Source: Rhyacophila brunnea (lineage: Eukaryota; Arthropoda; Insecta; Trichoptera; Rhyacophilidae). From it: 64,000 nucleotides of DNA. Position 1 is the first letter of the stretch, and each line of letters begins with the position of its first letter. The stretch lies in contig JAGYXB010001097.1 of assembly GCA_022495005.1 (NCBI GenBank), positions 186,001 through 250,000 on the forward strand, in the 5' to 3' direction. The position numbers were made by a program, and so were the translations under genes. Below are positions 1 to 12,252 of the stretch, piece by piece. Under the pieces are notes generated by a model that saw only the letters and a program-made list of their open reading frames with translations, had not been told where the DNA came from and did not search any database.

Positions 1-239
1 CTGTCAGGTGTATTTTTAAATGTACATCTCAAACTGTAGACTCGCAATATTGTCTATTGAAGCAAAGATGGCATTGAAATTAGATTTAGTGGTATATTAT
101 AATATCTTGTTGGTAATGTATCCATACAACATATTTCTTAGATATTGGAGTCATTAAAGGATGATAAAAAGTACTGTATAAAAAATGTGTCGGCATTTCG
201 GCACTGCCTGGGGGCGGCATTTTGTCTAGGGACGTCACT
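1..239 (-). mobile_element. hAT-type MITE, CAGTGACGTCC family, cut by window edge
   Basis: The segment ends with the inverted terminal motif GGGACGTCACT at 229-239, preceded by a GCGGCAT-rich subterminal block. The rest of it matches, in reverse complement, the interior of the complete copy at 13882-14466 (roughly 13925-14115). The other end lies outside the window, so no target duplication can be read here. It has no coding capacity. Confidence 0.75.
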
Positions 240-975
240 TACTGACAACATTGTACTATAACAAACTTATATGTTAGTACCTATGTAAACATATTGGTAT
301 TCATATGTCACAAAAAGTTTTCTATCTTTTGATTGGTTTATTCGAATTGAAACAGACATTGGAATTAACTGGAAACGGAAGATTTTTTCACTGATTTCTT
401 AGAACGAACTTTTGCCGGACTTCATTACTGTATGTCAATAATTATAAATGTCGAGTGCACCTAATAGTCTGCGAAAGTACGTGTCATAGTACCAAAAAAG
501 CTTGAGAATCATAATCAGAATATACAGTGCTGCATATGATTTTAAAATACATCTGTAGTTTCTGTCTAGTCTAGTTAACATGGGAAATAAATTAGTATTT
601 GATTCGCTTTGGATGATTTTCAACGCTTTTCTGTATGACAAGTCAGTGTTTAGATTAATATCCAAGTTTGTACATTACAATAAATGTCATAGATATGTCA
701 AATTTTACGCCAATGAATAACAAGATAAACATACTGTTATAGCTTAATAATGTATGGGAACGAGTGTTTATAATGTGAATTGACTGATTGCAAAAAACAG
801 CATTGACATTAAATTGAATACTTTTTCACACATATTGACTTGCTCTAACAGTGATTCCTAACTTTATTTGTCGAGTGGATCCCTTGAAACATTTCATAAA
901 TCGCAACGAACCTCTCCTAGCTGACACCTTAGCTCAGACAGGTAAATTATGAATTATACATATCAATCAGTAGAC

Positions 976-1402
976 CATGGCCCCCATATCCTGAAGCGGG
1001 CCCTCAGGCTAGGATCTTAGGCGGACCCCCTACCTATCTTTAAGGATAAATGTAGTGTGACGCACTACATTAACGTTTTTCAAATTGTGTTTCAGGTCAA
1101 TATAAATGTACCTATTTAGTGTATTATTAGCGATATTTTTTGTTCTATTTTTAATACATCTACTTTAATCATAGAGTTGTCTAGTACCGACAAACAATAA
1201 TCAAAAATTACATTGCACAATCATATGGTTTAAAATGTTAATGGTCATGAAGCATAATAGCACTGGAGGCGACTTTTTTTTTTTACTGTTAAAGCAAATT
1301 TGCGTTTATCTCACTTATTTGGTCAACCCGCCACGCTGGGGCCCCCAAGGCCCCGGGCCCACAGGCTAGAGCCCTGCCAGCCCCCTCTTAGGGGGGGGCA
1401 TG
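976..1402 (-). mobile_element. hAT-type MITE, CATGGCCCCC family
   Basis: The element begins CATGGCCCCCATA and ends GGGGGGGGCATG. It is flanked by a perfect 8-bp duplication, CAGTAGAC, at 968-975 and 1403-1410. Eight-base duplications plus short CA...TG inverted ends are the hAT hallmark. The element is 427 bp and non-coding, and lies inverted relative to the copies at 8137 and 9904. The interior shares the 'GGCTAGAGCCCTG' and 'TAAAGCAAATTTG' blocks with the other copies. Confidence 0.85.
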
Positions 1403-1410
1403 CAGTAGAC

Positions 1411-2451
1411 ACATGCATATCGAAAGTTCTGCCATTAAGCAGATTGAAGGAGGCAAAGGTCATTACTGACAAGTGGATTTATCAATTTTTATTCATTAAA
1501 ATACGTCACATTAAATAAATTGGTTTCACATTATATTTTTTGACTAGCCTTTGTGAATTCTCTCGGAATCCCTAACGCGGAACACCGGTTTGGAATCAAT
1601 GGTATAAAATAACGGATATTACGAACACTATAAAAATAATGAAATAGATAATCGGATATTATAATTTTATTATTAAAGGGGGTGCTTTATTGCAATATAT
1701 TTGCACCCATATATTATGTAGTATGGTAGTAGTGTGATAGCGTAATGATCATATTTATATAGTAATATATATGCATATGATCACTATATATGATCACTAT
1801 AGTGATCATATATATAGTAAATAAACAGATATAGTGTTTATATACAGAAATGATATGAAATAGTTGCCTATGAAATTTAAGCTAATGCCAGAGTTATAAT
1901 CGCTGAGAACGTCGGAACACATAATCGTGATATTTTTTTATAACGATCGATTCATCACACTACTGTGCCAGTCAATAAAACTCAACTAAAGCTCAACTAT
2001 CTCTTGATAAGAAACTTCTTAATGTGAGCTCTGATTTAAAATTATTATTGTAGTTATGTCACATAAGCCCGGTAGTATATACAAACTCGTCCGACTGCAA
2101 CATGTCGAATTTGTCGATGCTATTTTGTTGTTATTCACAAAACACATGTAACTTAATGTACCGTCACATCGTGTGCGACATTTTAGTTGAAAAAACATTA
2201 ATTTGCTTGTCTCATGTAACAAATTTTAATTGAAATTCTGCATCGACGCATATGCAAAAGCTGTTTTTTTTTGTTTCGGCTAGCTGCATGACGTCACGGT
2301 CCCGGCGTAGTCCCTTATGTGTGCGCGGAAGAGAGTTGCAACATTGCCGACGGTCTTAATTTATCTACCATGTTCCTCCCATTAGAGACGATTTTGTATA
2401 TGCGACCGGGCTGCAATAAAAAAGTATAAAGAAGCCGCCTATATGACAGTT
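1411..2451. other. AT-rich non-coding stretch
   Basis: No coding signal was found. A short palindrome built on TGATCACTATAGTGATCA lies at 1788-1813, inside a run of ATATA. A slightly GC-richer patch at 2275-2360 contains a TGACGTCA motif (CRE-like) but no recognisable gene. Confidence 0.5.
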
Positions 2452-3527
2452 CAGGGTTAACAAACCATTTTATGTGCACGTGCCAAAATTTCCTAAATGT
2501 TATATTTCAACCGCCTGACAAACCGAGCAGATATAACAAAAAAATAGTTTAAAAAAATGATGTTCTAGATACCACTCACAGAACATATCACACATATAGC
2601 TTTATCACTTTTTTCAATTACGCCATACATTTTGGTCCACCAATTTTGAAACTGTCTGCCAAACTTATTACTACTAGCTTCATCAAGTTTTTGTTTCTTA
2701 TTTGTTGCTGTCATTTTTTTGTGGATGTAAATGAGATTGTTTGCTAATGTATTAATTAGTTTGTTTTTTACGCACTCTCGCTACAGTGGTCTCAAGCATT
2801 GTAAATCGATCAACTTTAGAGTTTCGCGGCGCGGCATTCCCGCCGCCTGATGAAGTTATTGCGATAATATTATATGTGACGCATAGAGTCTATGGACCGA
2901 TCTATAAAATTATATATTTACATTAAACGTAATGCTTATTTTTGAACAGTATTTTCCTGCTATTTTTACAACGTTTTTATTAGCTCGTATTATTATTTGT
3001 CCGGTGGTTGTTTATCCAGTACAAACCTTGCAATCGATTTTTAACTAACTTCCCGACTAGCTAGACATTTGAAACTTTTAGAATATATCAGAACACGATG
3101 CCAATGCATTCTTTTAATATTTTTAGCCATTTTTAAGTAGAATTGAATTCATTTTCAGTTAAATCTGTTTTGTATGAAAAGTTATTTCGGAAGAAATCCG
3201 TAATACAATCCACTATTATTCGTTGCTAAGTGGGTAGTCCTAGCAACTAAATTATTAATATATACGTGCGTTTCTATGGAAATCAAAATGACATTTCAGT
3301 ATTTTACATTTGTTTGTTTGTTTTTTATTTACTTCATATCAAGTACAAGTTTGAGCATATTGGGCATAATAATTCAACAGAAAATTTAAAAACGTTGTAT
3401 ATAAAACATTTTATATTTTAATTATTATACAATGCGATCTGTCATTTATTATTATTATTGCTATTTTTCCTCTCTTCGAAGTGTGCCATGCAAAATCATC
3501 CCGCGTGCCATAGGTTCGCCACCACTG
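2452..3527. mobile_element. hAT-type element of the 'GCGAACCTTTTTACGT' family, interrupted by a TA-MITE
   Basis: The left end (CAGGGTTAACAAACC) and right end (GGTTCGCCACCACTG) are diverged inverted repeats of the ends seen at 36546-37665. Interior blocks, for example CTCTCGCTACAGTGGTCTC near 2773 and ACAATGCGATCTGTC near 3429, also occur in the copies at 16698-21766 and 36546-37665. Flanking octamers TGACAGTT and TAATAGTT match at 6 of 8 positions, as expected for an old insertion. A TA-MITE sits inside it (2969-3397). Confidence 0.65.
2969..3397 (+). mobile_element. TA-duplicating MITE (Tc1/mariner type), CAACGTTTTT family
   Basis: The inverted ends are CAACGTTTTT and AAAAACGTTG, bordered by TA on both sides. 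It has no ORF. Sister copies lie at 13289-13742 (same orientation) and at 23091-23762, 33286-33705 and about 40451-40731 (opposite). It was inserted into the hAT element at 2452-3527, because the hAT sequence resumes after it with the block found in the other hAT copies. Confidence 0.8.
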
Positions 3528-4719
3528 TAATAGTTGATAGAAATAATATGTGTTTAATATAGCCACCGATTAACTGAGAATAAATTAATTTTATTTAATT
3601 AATAGTAAATATTCTTATCATGTATCATTATAAGTATCTAATTAAGCGGCCATTAATATTGGCGATCTTCTATGCAACAACATTGCAAATCGTAAATGAC
3701 ACTCCATGAGATCATTGGGATGGTGAATTCGTTTTCGAGATGTTATCTAATAACATATTAAGCCAGATAATAAATATCTAACATAACCTTGTGGTTTGCT
3801 GTAGTCGTAAAATTTATAGAAATCACTCAATTTGCCGGTAATTCATCGTACGGTGTATTTTGAGTACAAAACTATAAAAATAGAAACGTGTTTCAAGTCG
3901 TTGTTATGTTATATTATGTATAATAATTATTGTAAGTTATAAATACAATGGCTATATTTACAAAGTATACTGTCAATACGTGTGTTACTCCGATGTTTCA
4001 TAACGTGGTTTTAATATCAGGGTTAGAAATGGACCGGATCGCAGTTCCTCGAGAATAGCGCTCCGTCTCGTGGTAAATTATTAAATCAATTCACTTTGCA
4101 TATTATTTTTCATACAGTTTAATACGAAACTTGATGGATTCACTTTGCATATTACGAGTATTTTTCATACAGTTTAATACGAAACTTGATGGATACAAGG
4201 TATAAAAATAAGATTAATGACATGTCGTATAAACCCAGCTTTTGTGTAAATTTTCTTAGTTATGCGAATTAAATATCTATCAAATTTTGGTCTTCTGCGA
4301 ACAGTATTTTATGGGGTGTTCTAACAAATCTAAATTCAAGACGTTCACAACATGAGATTTACAATATAACAAATATTACACTCACAAGAGAGAAGAAACT
4401 ATATATAATAAAAAAGTACAATTATTTTATACTTACAGAAAAATTATATTTCGAAAACAAATAACATAGCATGTCACTGAATGTTTTTGGGGAGGACATT
4501 GACTAGTCTTGCGCCCCTCGCTAATGGTGCATGATAGGCTTGACACGAGGAAACGGTTCCACTTGACACGTAGAGCCTCTTGCTACTGGAATATATTTCG
4601 ATGCGGCATGTCCCAAAGACAAGACAGCGCGAACAACAAGAAGGAGAAGTCATAAATGTGGGAGTCAGTGGGACTTGCTAGATACTGTTAACCACACCCC
4701 CTCCGGCCGGATTAAAAAT
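3528..4719. other. Non-coding AT-rich stretch with short repeats
   Basis: No gene was seen. A roughly 50-bp segment is tandemly duplicated at about 4088-4190 (the CACTTTGCATATTA...TTCATACAGTTTAATACGAAACTTGATGG unit occurs twice). A fragment containing GACGTTCACAACATGA at about 4340 belongs to a repeat also found near 7385, 32970 and 39790. Confidence 0.45.
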
Positions 4720-5830
4720 CAATAAAAAAACGTTCGGAAACTTGTACGTATGCAGTTCGTCGTATCACACTTCACCGTGAAATGTCGTATCGGAAATATA
4801 TGACCGTATATTTAAAGAGCGTACAACCTCTTTGGGACGTATAGTACTGACGTAAAATTCATGTTTAAATGAAGCCCGGTTCTTGTCGGTTTACACTTTA
4901 CAGGAAGCCAGCACTAAACAAATTTTGAAAAGAGCCGATATACTGGTTTATTTGTTAGGTTATCTTAGGTTTTAATTGTTGAATTCATGATGTTGCCAAA
5001 ATCAGCTATGAAAATTGCTGAACTGTGCCACGGTGAACTGTTTTACGTACAATTTACATGTAACCATCTGCAGTAGGTACTTGTCAAAATACTACTTAAG
5101 ATACAATGCCTCTCACAAAGACTTTTTTCTATGAATGTTTCTGAAATTCTTGAATAGTGAACAGATCCTATTTTTTTTTTTTTGAGAAGATCTAGGTACA
5201 GAATGGAGTTACTACGATTTTCAACATGTGAGCGTTCTTCCTCTTTTACCTTTTACATTGTTAATCATTGGCAGTATATTAGGTTAGGTTTTCATTCTTG
5301 AATTTTACCAAAATCAGCTATTAAAATTGAATTAATGTTCATATTGAATCTAATAAAATTGGAGACCGTATAGTATACGACAATGACATTAATATGGACG
5401 AATCATCCGGAAAAAGAAAATGACACTCACTTTATTGTCGGGTCTGCCGAATGGCATAATCTGTTCTAACGCCATTCCAATAAAGGTGATATTGCTATAA
5501 ATTCCTGATGCTTTTTGTTGGGTCTGCCGAATGGTTCGGTTCGAACGGGTTAGCTCAAATGAACATTGACATTAGAAACACTGCTCTAACGCCATTACAA
5601 TAAAGGTCACATTGCTATAAATTCCCGATGCGTGATACCGCATAATGGAAATTGCGTGACGTCTACCTATACATGCGAATGCGCGAATTTACTTGCTAGC
5701 TACTGTATTGAGTGCGTCGTCCATTAATAATGTCATTGGTATACGATCATTTCTTTCCGATAAGAAAGCTCACGGCGAACTATGCCACGGTGAAATGTTT
5801 TACGTACAATTTACATGTAACCATAAAAAA
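4720..5830. repeat. Interspersed repeat with TTAGGTTA core and internal duplications
   Basis: The stretch 4730-5030 closely matches 52655-52900, sharing CGGAAACTT, CCGTATCACA-like and ACAGGAAGCCAGCA blocks, followed by AGCCGATATACTGG and TTAGGTTA. Local duplications are visible: the 'GCCACGGTGAA.TGTTTTACG' block occurs at about 5025 and 5785, and the 'GGGTCTGCCGAATGG' plus 'TAACGCCATT.CAATAAAGG' blocks each occur twice between 5439 and 5640. There is no coding potential. The same AGCCGATATACTGG sequence forms the arms of the telomere-motif hairpin at 31084-31331. Confidence 0.65.
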
Positions 5831-6314
5831 TATTATTGATACCTTAATGGACCCCCCAAACCATCTTTTCTGTGTGCGCACCTGCTAGCTGCAATGAGCT
5901 GATTTGTTAAAATTGACTTGCTGCTAATTCGTTGTGGTGCGTACACTAAATTCTGGATTCGTTCTTACAGGAAGCGTTGATTATTTTTCCGGATGCGTAC
6001 GGATAGTAATCATGGAAATTAGTTTTATGACCCTGGCAACTGGATAGGTTATCGTATGTAACAGTGTTGCTAGTATGTTACGTAAATATAATATTATGTA
6101 GAGTCGTTGTAAGTAACAGCTACTTACGATAAAAGGCTCTCATAACCAGATCTGTTTTTACTATATTTGGTGTAGTATAAACATTGCATGGCATTTACAA
6201 GAGACTGTCATTTGACACACGCCCCCGTATTAAATAATCTGAACACATTTTATATACTGATTATAATATTACTACCATGATAATTCAGTTGTAATCCGAT
6301 GCATTAGTACGGTT

Positions 6315-6899
6315 CAGTGACGAAGGGTGGAGGTAGCCTGTTAAGATTCGCCATAAGTAGTGCACACTAAACTTTGTCAGTCGTATTATGTATTTGTTTT
6401 CATTGAAATAAGAATACAATTTTATTTACAGATGGTGTTGGTTAGTTTTTAAAATTCAATTAAACCCTGCGAAAACAAGCCTTAATAGATAATAGTCAAA
6501 AAATACTCGTCTATCAATAAAATACATAAAAATATGCAATTAAATCATACACAACATTGGATATTTTATATATAGAATATTTTTTTATCTATTATAATAT
6601 GGTTTAGGCAGGGCTGAATGAATTTAAAAAATGAACCAACAATATGTGTAATAATATGTATTCTTAATCTAACGAAAACAAATAAGTATAAACGAAAAGG
6701 TGTGCACAAGTTTGTCGTATTGCCCAAAATATACCAAAATTATTATAGTTAGGCAGGGTTTAATTGATTTTAAAAACTAACCAATGCCATCTGTAAATTG
6801 TAGTATTAGTTCAATAAAAACGAATGCGTATGACTAACAAAGTTGTATGTGCACTAATTATGGCGGATCTTAATAGCCTACCTACGCCCTTCGCTACTG
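6315..6899. mobile_element. hAT-type MITE, CAGTGGCGAAGGGTGG family
   Basis: The element has long inverted ends (CAGTGACGAAGGGTGGAGG on the left, reverse complement CAGTAGCGAAGGGCG on the right). It is flanked by a perfect 8-bp duplication GTACGGTT at 6307-6314 and 6900-6907. At 585 bp it is non-coding; the small frames inside it are incidental. Complete sisters lie at 25204-25834 and 26777-27297. Confidence 0.87.
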
Positions 6900-6907
6900 G
6901 TACGGTT

Positions 6908-8128
6908 GGGATAAAAATTTGACCTAAACAAGCCAAGTTTGATTTTACAAAATTCAAATACGTCGTCATTTGCATATTATATGTAGTGTACAAAAATGCC
7001 AATAGGGGTGAATAAAGGGTGGAGTTTTTCCGACTTACGCGGCGTAAATGGAAACTGCCATTCTTGGTCGTATTGGCTTGTGTGTCTCTGATAATCATAT
7101 TAGGAATCAAGGGCATCCGTTGTTTGTTATCCCAAGGTGCAGAACTAATCTGGCGTTTGTAATGCCAATTGGGAGGGCAATAGCTCTGTTCAACCAAATC
7201 ACTTCGGATATTGACATATTCCACCTGCGTGAGAATGAGTATAGGTGGTCATAGTTTAATAAATTCTTAAAATAGGGTCTGCTTAGCTCATTCGGTGTAG
7301 TTCCTTGTATCTAATTTATATATTTCGTATTTACACTTTTCTACTGTTTAATGCTGATCTATTTCTTTTCTACAATACTTTCTTTGAAGTGTTGTGAACG
7401 TCTTAAATTAATAATATGTAATGTTCACTATAGGTATGTAAAAAACGAATATTTATTTTAAAAATGTAACTACGTCTAATTTTCTGCTGGGATTTCGATT
7501 GCTCCATCCGTTCTGCATAAAAATATGATAATATTATAACTGCCTATCTAATGGTTCCCTCCAAAAAAACCCGCACTGCACCACACTCAGTCTTGATCGA
7601 GCGTATCACGAGCCCCTGCGTTTGAATGTGAAGCATCACCAGTTGCTTACGCCTGGTTATGTCCAAGAAGCAGATGCCCAAGTCTCCACGCTCTGAAGCG
7701 TGCTTTGACTGAGTTTACAGAGACTTTCTAATAAAAGTACCATGGAAGAGAGGAGCGCGGGTAATTAACAAAAATAAATTATTCTAATTCATTTGCATAT
7801 AGTATGTAAAAACAAAGGTAAAACAGTTAGGACATACTAAACTATGTGAAGAGATCTTCACGTCCGCAATAAGTTCGAAAATTTTGTAAAAGTATTATAG
7901 TTGGCCTTTGTGGCGTCCAGGTTATATAATATTATAACGGTGTAATCTTTCGTTTCAAAATTGAATTATGTGTCTAAATAAAAAATCTTAAAAAGTATGT
8001 TTTTAAATACTGCTAACTTCTCTATAAGAAATTTCGCTCAACCCTCTTTTGGGCGATTGAGCGAACTTTTCTCTAAAACGAAATATTAGTGTTAATTCTA
8101 CGAATATTGTTTGGAAATATTATTAGGT
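6908..8128. other. Non-coding stretch with fragments of interspersed repeats
   Basis: Between about 7270 and 7445 lies a repeat containing GCTTAGCTCATTCGGTGTA and GTTGTGAACGTCTTAAATTA. It occurs inverted at about 32930-33165, with a fragment at 39779-39845. A somewhat GC-richer patch at 7560-7740 has no sustained frame or recognisable product. The remainder is AT-rich and featureless. Confidence 0.45.
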
Positions 8129-8136
8129 ATAAGATG

Positions 8137-8540
8137 CATAGCCCCCACAAGGTAGGGGGGGGCTGACAGGGCTCTAGCCTGTAGGCCCAGGCTCAAGAAG
8201 GGCACGGCGTGGCGAGCCGACCAGATAAGTGAGATAAACACAGATCACAAATTTGCTCTAATAGTAAAAAAGTCGCCTGCGGTATTTTACTTGATAATAT
8301 TAATACTTTATTAAAACTATTTGGGTGTACGATGCAATTTTTTACTGTGTGCCGATACTCAACAACTTCAGAATTCAAATGGATGTACTCGTACATATTA
8401 AAAATATAAAAAATCGCTTAAAATACACCATTTGGATAACGCTACTGCAGCGCGTCACACTGACTTTACCCTTAACGATAAGTAGGGGTGCCCGCCAAAC
8501 ATCCTAGCCTGGGGGCCCGCTTCAGGATGTGGGGGCCATG
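8137..8540 (+). mobile_element. hAT-type MITE, CATGGCCCCC family
   Basis: It runs from CATAGCCCCCACAAGG to TGTGGGGGCCATG and is flanked by a perfect 8-bp duplication ATAAGATG at 8129-8136 and 8541-8548. At 404 bp it is non-coding and closely similar to 9904-10327. Confidence 0.87.
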
Positions 8541-8548
8541 ATAAGATG

Positions 8549-9764
8549 TGAACTAACATAATTATTTAATGTGTTACAATATAAGTCAATATGTCGACTG
8601 ACCAGATTCCCACAGTAATATTATGTTATATTATTGTCAATATCGCAAGGGATGTTTTTCAATCAATAAATAAGGGATACCTTTTAGAATAAGTACCAAT
8701 TATGGTTAAGAATAATTGTGTGAGATTTTTATATATATAAACTTTATAAATTTAAAGTAAGTAATGATAAATTGTGATGTTATATCATAGGTTCGATATT
8801 TTGGATGCTTTGTGTAAAAATATATTGATCAAGTACGACCCAGTGAAGTATTGACCGTGTGAATATATCGCAGGTGCAATAAAATATGTCTATTGTGAAA
8901 CTTACTATGTAAGATGCTGCGACATGTCATTAGGATGGACTTTTGTTACAGATCTCATACCGAACTTACGTATGTTAAATACCTGGTAATACAATTAATT
9001 GTGAAATAATTAAATCAAATAAAGTATTTTAATAAGATAAATCGTTAACTACTTATTTTGAACTAATTATAGCAGCCTGGTCAAACCGTGCTATAACAAT
9101 ATGTAATCATATAATTCTCGTTTTTTTTTCTAAAATATCAGTAAGTATATCCATTAAAATGTCAGTAGATACTGCAAATATTTCGTATCTTTACGTAACC
9201 CACAACTTTCAGAAAGAAAACTGTCCTAAAGACCTGCGTTAGTTATAAGTTACATCATTTGAAACACCTGTTGTCACTTAATTAAGTGATACGAAAATAA
9301 ATTTAAAGTCTCCCATCTGAAAGTTTTGCAATGCTAATAATATATTGATATATTAAAAATAGAGCGGTTGGTACTCGAAAGTTATATTATGTTCGCAGAA
9401 AGCATCGTACTTGAGAAAATAATAAAATCGATAAACCAATCGTTACATATTTCAGTTTTATGAAAATGTTATCAACATAAATTTACATAAGTTTTAAGTA
9501 GATTAAATTCATTGATTTCTACGTACGCTTAAAATAAAATGGCATATTATATTTTGATGCCAAATAATAATGGATGAAAATAAGCTGTACAGTTTTCATT
9601 ACAAAATAGACGGTAGAATTTATTCACCTAGAGCCCGATGCATGGAATGCCATAATTCGCTATGAGTTATTTAGGCGTGGATTGGGTATTTAATGACCAA
9701 TGTACCTACTGTGTGAAGGTCAAAAACTAAGAATTTGGAGTATATTAAATTTGCAAGCTTTATA
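8549..9764. other. Featureless AT-rich stretch
   Basis: No gene, RNA gene or resolvable mobile element was recognised. Frames are short and AT-biased. Scattered ATATT and poly-A tracts are the only structure. Confidence 0.4.
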
Positions 9765-10490
9765 AACAAGTGGATAAGGATGCAGACAGGGGTACGCGAT
9801 GTGATAAATGTAGCTAAGCAGATTAAATGACAATGGGTTGGACATATCGCTCAGCGAGTGGGCAACCGATGGACAAATGCCGTCATACAGTGGTACCCAA
9901 GAGCATGGCCCCCACAAGGGGGGGCTGACAGGGCTCTAGCCTGAGGTCCCGGGCTCATGAAGGGCCCGGCGTGACGAGTTGAACAGATAAGTGAGATAAA
10001 CACAGATCACAAATTTGCTCTAATAGTAAAAAAGTCGCCTGCGGTGCTATTTGACTTCAAGGATATTAATAATTAAAAATTTTGCTTCTACGATGAAATT
10101 TGTAACTGTGTACTGATTGATACTCAACAATAATTCCATAATTGAAATGGATGTAGGTAGGCACATATTAAAAATACAAAAAATCGCTAAAAATACACCT
10201 AATTTTACCGCGTACACCATTTGGAAAACGCTACTGCAGTGCGTCACACTGCCTTTACCCTTAGCGATAGGTAGGGGGGCCACCAAACACCCTAGCCTGG
10301 GGTCCGCTTCAGGATTTGGGGGCCATGCCCAAGAGACACTAAATGTTCATAATGACGCCATAAACCCGTTGAATAGACAAACTCAAAAAGTTTGGTGGAT
10401 GTACGTGGCAGCGAACTAGGGACCAATAAGATTGGAAGGAGCTAAGGGAGGCCTTCATCCAGTAGTGGATCAACCCCGGCTGATGATGAC
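9765..10490 (+). pseudogene. RTE-type retrotransposon 3' fragment split by a hAT MITE
   Basis: Two pieces (about 9765-9903 and 10328-10490) together resemble the 3' end of an RTE-clade reverse transcriptase. The first piece reads, with breaks, as a motif like VRDVINVAKQ..WVGHIAQR..NRWTNAVIQWYPR, and the second ends GGCCTTCATCCAG..TGGATCAACCCCGGC followed by TGATGATGA. The same C-terminal block is preserved better at 16763-17039 and inverted at 44270-44660. The copy has in-frame stops, is 5'-truncated and is interrupted by the MITE 9904-10327, so it is inactive. The TGA-repeat tail is typical of RTE elements. Confidence 0.75.
9904..10327 (+). mobile_element. hAT-type MITE inserted in an RTE fragment
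   Basis: The ends are CATGGCCCCCACAAGG and GGGGGCCATG. The flanking duplication CCCAAGAG at 9896-9903 and 10328-10335 is perfect, and removing the element plus one duplication restores the RTE reading frame context 'TGGTACCCAAGAG'. At 424 bp it carries no functional ORF. Confidence 0.9.
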
Positions 10491-10516
10491 ATACTAAATT
10501 ATTTATTCATCTAGTT

Positions 10517-11101
10517 CACTGATTCCCAACCAGTGCAGCGAGCCGTGTCCTGAGTTTCGCGAGAAATCTCAAAAGATTGATAAAACTTACTTGAAATTGC
10601 TTGAATTCGTTTCAGTAATATAAAAAAGGTGTTACAGTAACTGATAACAACGTGGCAATAATATGTTATATGATAATTCGAGAATCCTAAGTGTAAGCAA
10701 TAATTATTAATATTGTCATAACTACTAGTTTTAATATTTATTAATTCTACTGGTAATGAAGACATATTGTGCGCGTGTGGATAGGCAGGTCTATGGCTAA
10801 AATGATGGTGTGAAATTTTGAAGATTTTCTTTGCGTGGTTTTGAAAATTTTCGTTGATGTGTGGGTCTATTCTATACTTATCGAATTAGTAGCACTTATT
10901 GAAACAATCACAATACGTTGGTTGTAATTGTTGCAATACGTGCTATATTTTAACAGCAGCAAGAGAGGTGTGTAATTGTTATAAAATAGTGCTAATGCTT
11001 TGATACAAACCTACCCTAAGTTTGATAATATTTATCACTTTATCACTTTACCGGTCGATAAGTATAGAATAATAGATAGACCCACTGGTTAGGAATCACT
11101 G
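10517..11101. mobile_element. hAT-type element with CACTGATTCCCAACCAGTG ends and nested inverted repeat
   Basis: The left end CACTGATTCCCAACCAGTG pairs with the reverse complement of the right end (CAGTGATTCCTAACCAGTG) with two mismatches over 19 bp. These termini are typical of hAT elements. Flanking octamers do not match, so the exact borders or the age are uncertain. Inside, a second inverted pair (GTGGGTCTATTCTATACTTA at 10861 and its complement ending near 11085) suggests a nested MITE at about 10861-11085. No transposase remains. Confidence 0.6.
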
Positions 11102-12049
11102 ATTTACACACTACAATTTGTAGTAATATATCGACGGAAAAATACACGAGGAATAAACTATTATTTATATAATCAGCTATCTAAATATTCATTTAGATTA
11201 AATTATATAAATTTTATATTCAAAATGCATTTTTTTTTTTTATCGTGGATAGAAAGAATTTATAATAGCTCGTAGGTAGATGAATATAAACGGCCTCGCA
11301 CATATGACAAACTTATCGCGACTGCAAATCGTCGATAACATTAAATTGTTATTTTTCGTTGATAAAACATCCATTCGCGCTTGCAATAAAATTGGAATTG
11401 TTTATTTCAAATCAAGTTCAAATAGTAGCCGTCGTTTCACCGTTTTGGCAAAGTGCAACAAATTAGTAGCGACTGGACGTGCGTGTCGCTTTCGAATATA
11501 GTTCAGTACGCATAGGCACGAAATGGAAATAATAGCCGTAATAAGAAAAGACACATTGTTTTTGTACTGAAAGTTAACAATTATCCAACAATAATAATTG
11601 TTGGAACACTGTACCTACATCGGTATATTTTTGACACTGAATTACGTATTTTTATTCGGCAAGTTAAGTCGCCTACTGCTCTATAATGAAGGAAAAAAAG
11701 TTTTACAGTGACTTTCGAAGAAATAAATATATCGAAAGAAAAATTATACCGCTGTATAAACAGATGAGTCACCTGAAGGTACAGGTGCCGGCTGCACTCT
11801 TAAAAATGTCGTGTTATCCCCAAGGTGTTAACAAAAAAATAAAATGACGATGTAAGCTATCGACTAAGGTACCTAATTGATTTAAGTTTTGTACAATTCT
11901 ATTTGTATTGTTTTTAACGACCCGGGTTTCGCCTTTCGGCATCTTCAGGCCCTAACGACATTCCTTTATTGTAAGTAGTAGTGTATTTGGATGTTCCTTA
12001 AGGTGTCAATAAGTAAAACATGGATCGCGAAAATAAATTTAAATGCAAT
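11102..12049. other. Non-coding stretch with one copy of a 'CGACCCGGGTTTCGCC' repeat
   Basis: A conserved motif CGACCCGGGTTTCGCC followed by TTTCGGCATCTTCAG lies at 11918-11950. Related copies are at 15351-15381, 29633-29672 and, inverted, 35655-35698. A short perfect hairpin CCAACAATAATAATTGTTGG lies at 11584-11603. No gene was seen. Confidence 0.5.
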
Positions 12050-12060
12050 ATGTAGTAAAA

Positions 12061-12252
12061 GGCGGCTCTCGTGGTGCAGTGGGTAAGGCGCTGGCCTTCC
12101 ACCCGAGAGTTCTGGGTTCGATTCCCGGTCATGACAAAAACATTTATGTGTTTTTCTCAAAGCCTGGGTGTTTGTGATTGTTCAAAATTACTAACAACCA
12201 CCTTGTACGAAAAAGCAAGGACATGGCTATTAATAATTCTAAAAAAAAAAAA
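12061..12252 (+). mobile_element. tRNA-derived SINE
   Basis: The head (12061-12133) resembles a tRNA, with an A box around TGGTGCAGTGGG and a B box GGTTCGATTCC. It is followed by an unrelated body of about 100 bp and a poly-A tail ending at 12252. A target duplication ATGTAGTAAAA flanks it at 12050-12060 and 12253-12263. This arrangement fits a SINE mobilised by LINE machinery. It is not counted as a functional tRNA gene because no convincing 3' acceptor half was identified. Confidence 0.85.

Noticed and set aside
6811..7254. Opposed 137- and 68-codon frames across 6811-7254
   Set aside because: They run across the end of a hAT MITE and its flank on both strands, without conserved motifs or splice sites.
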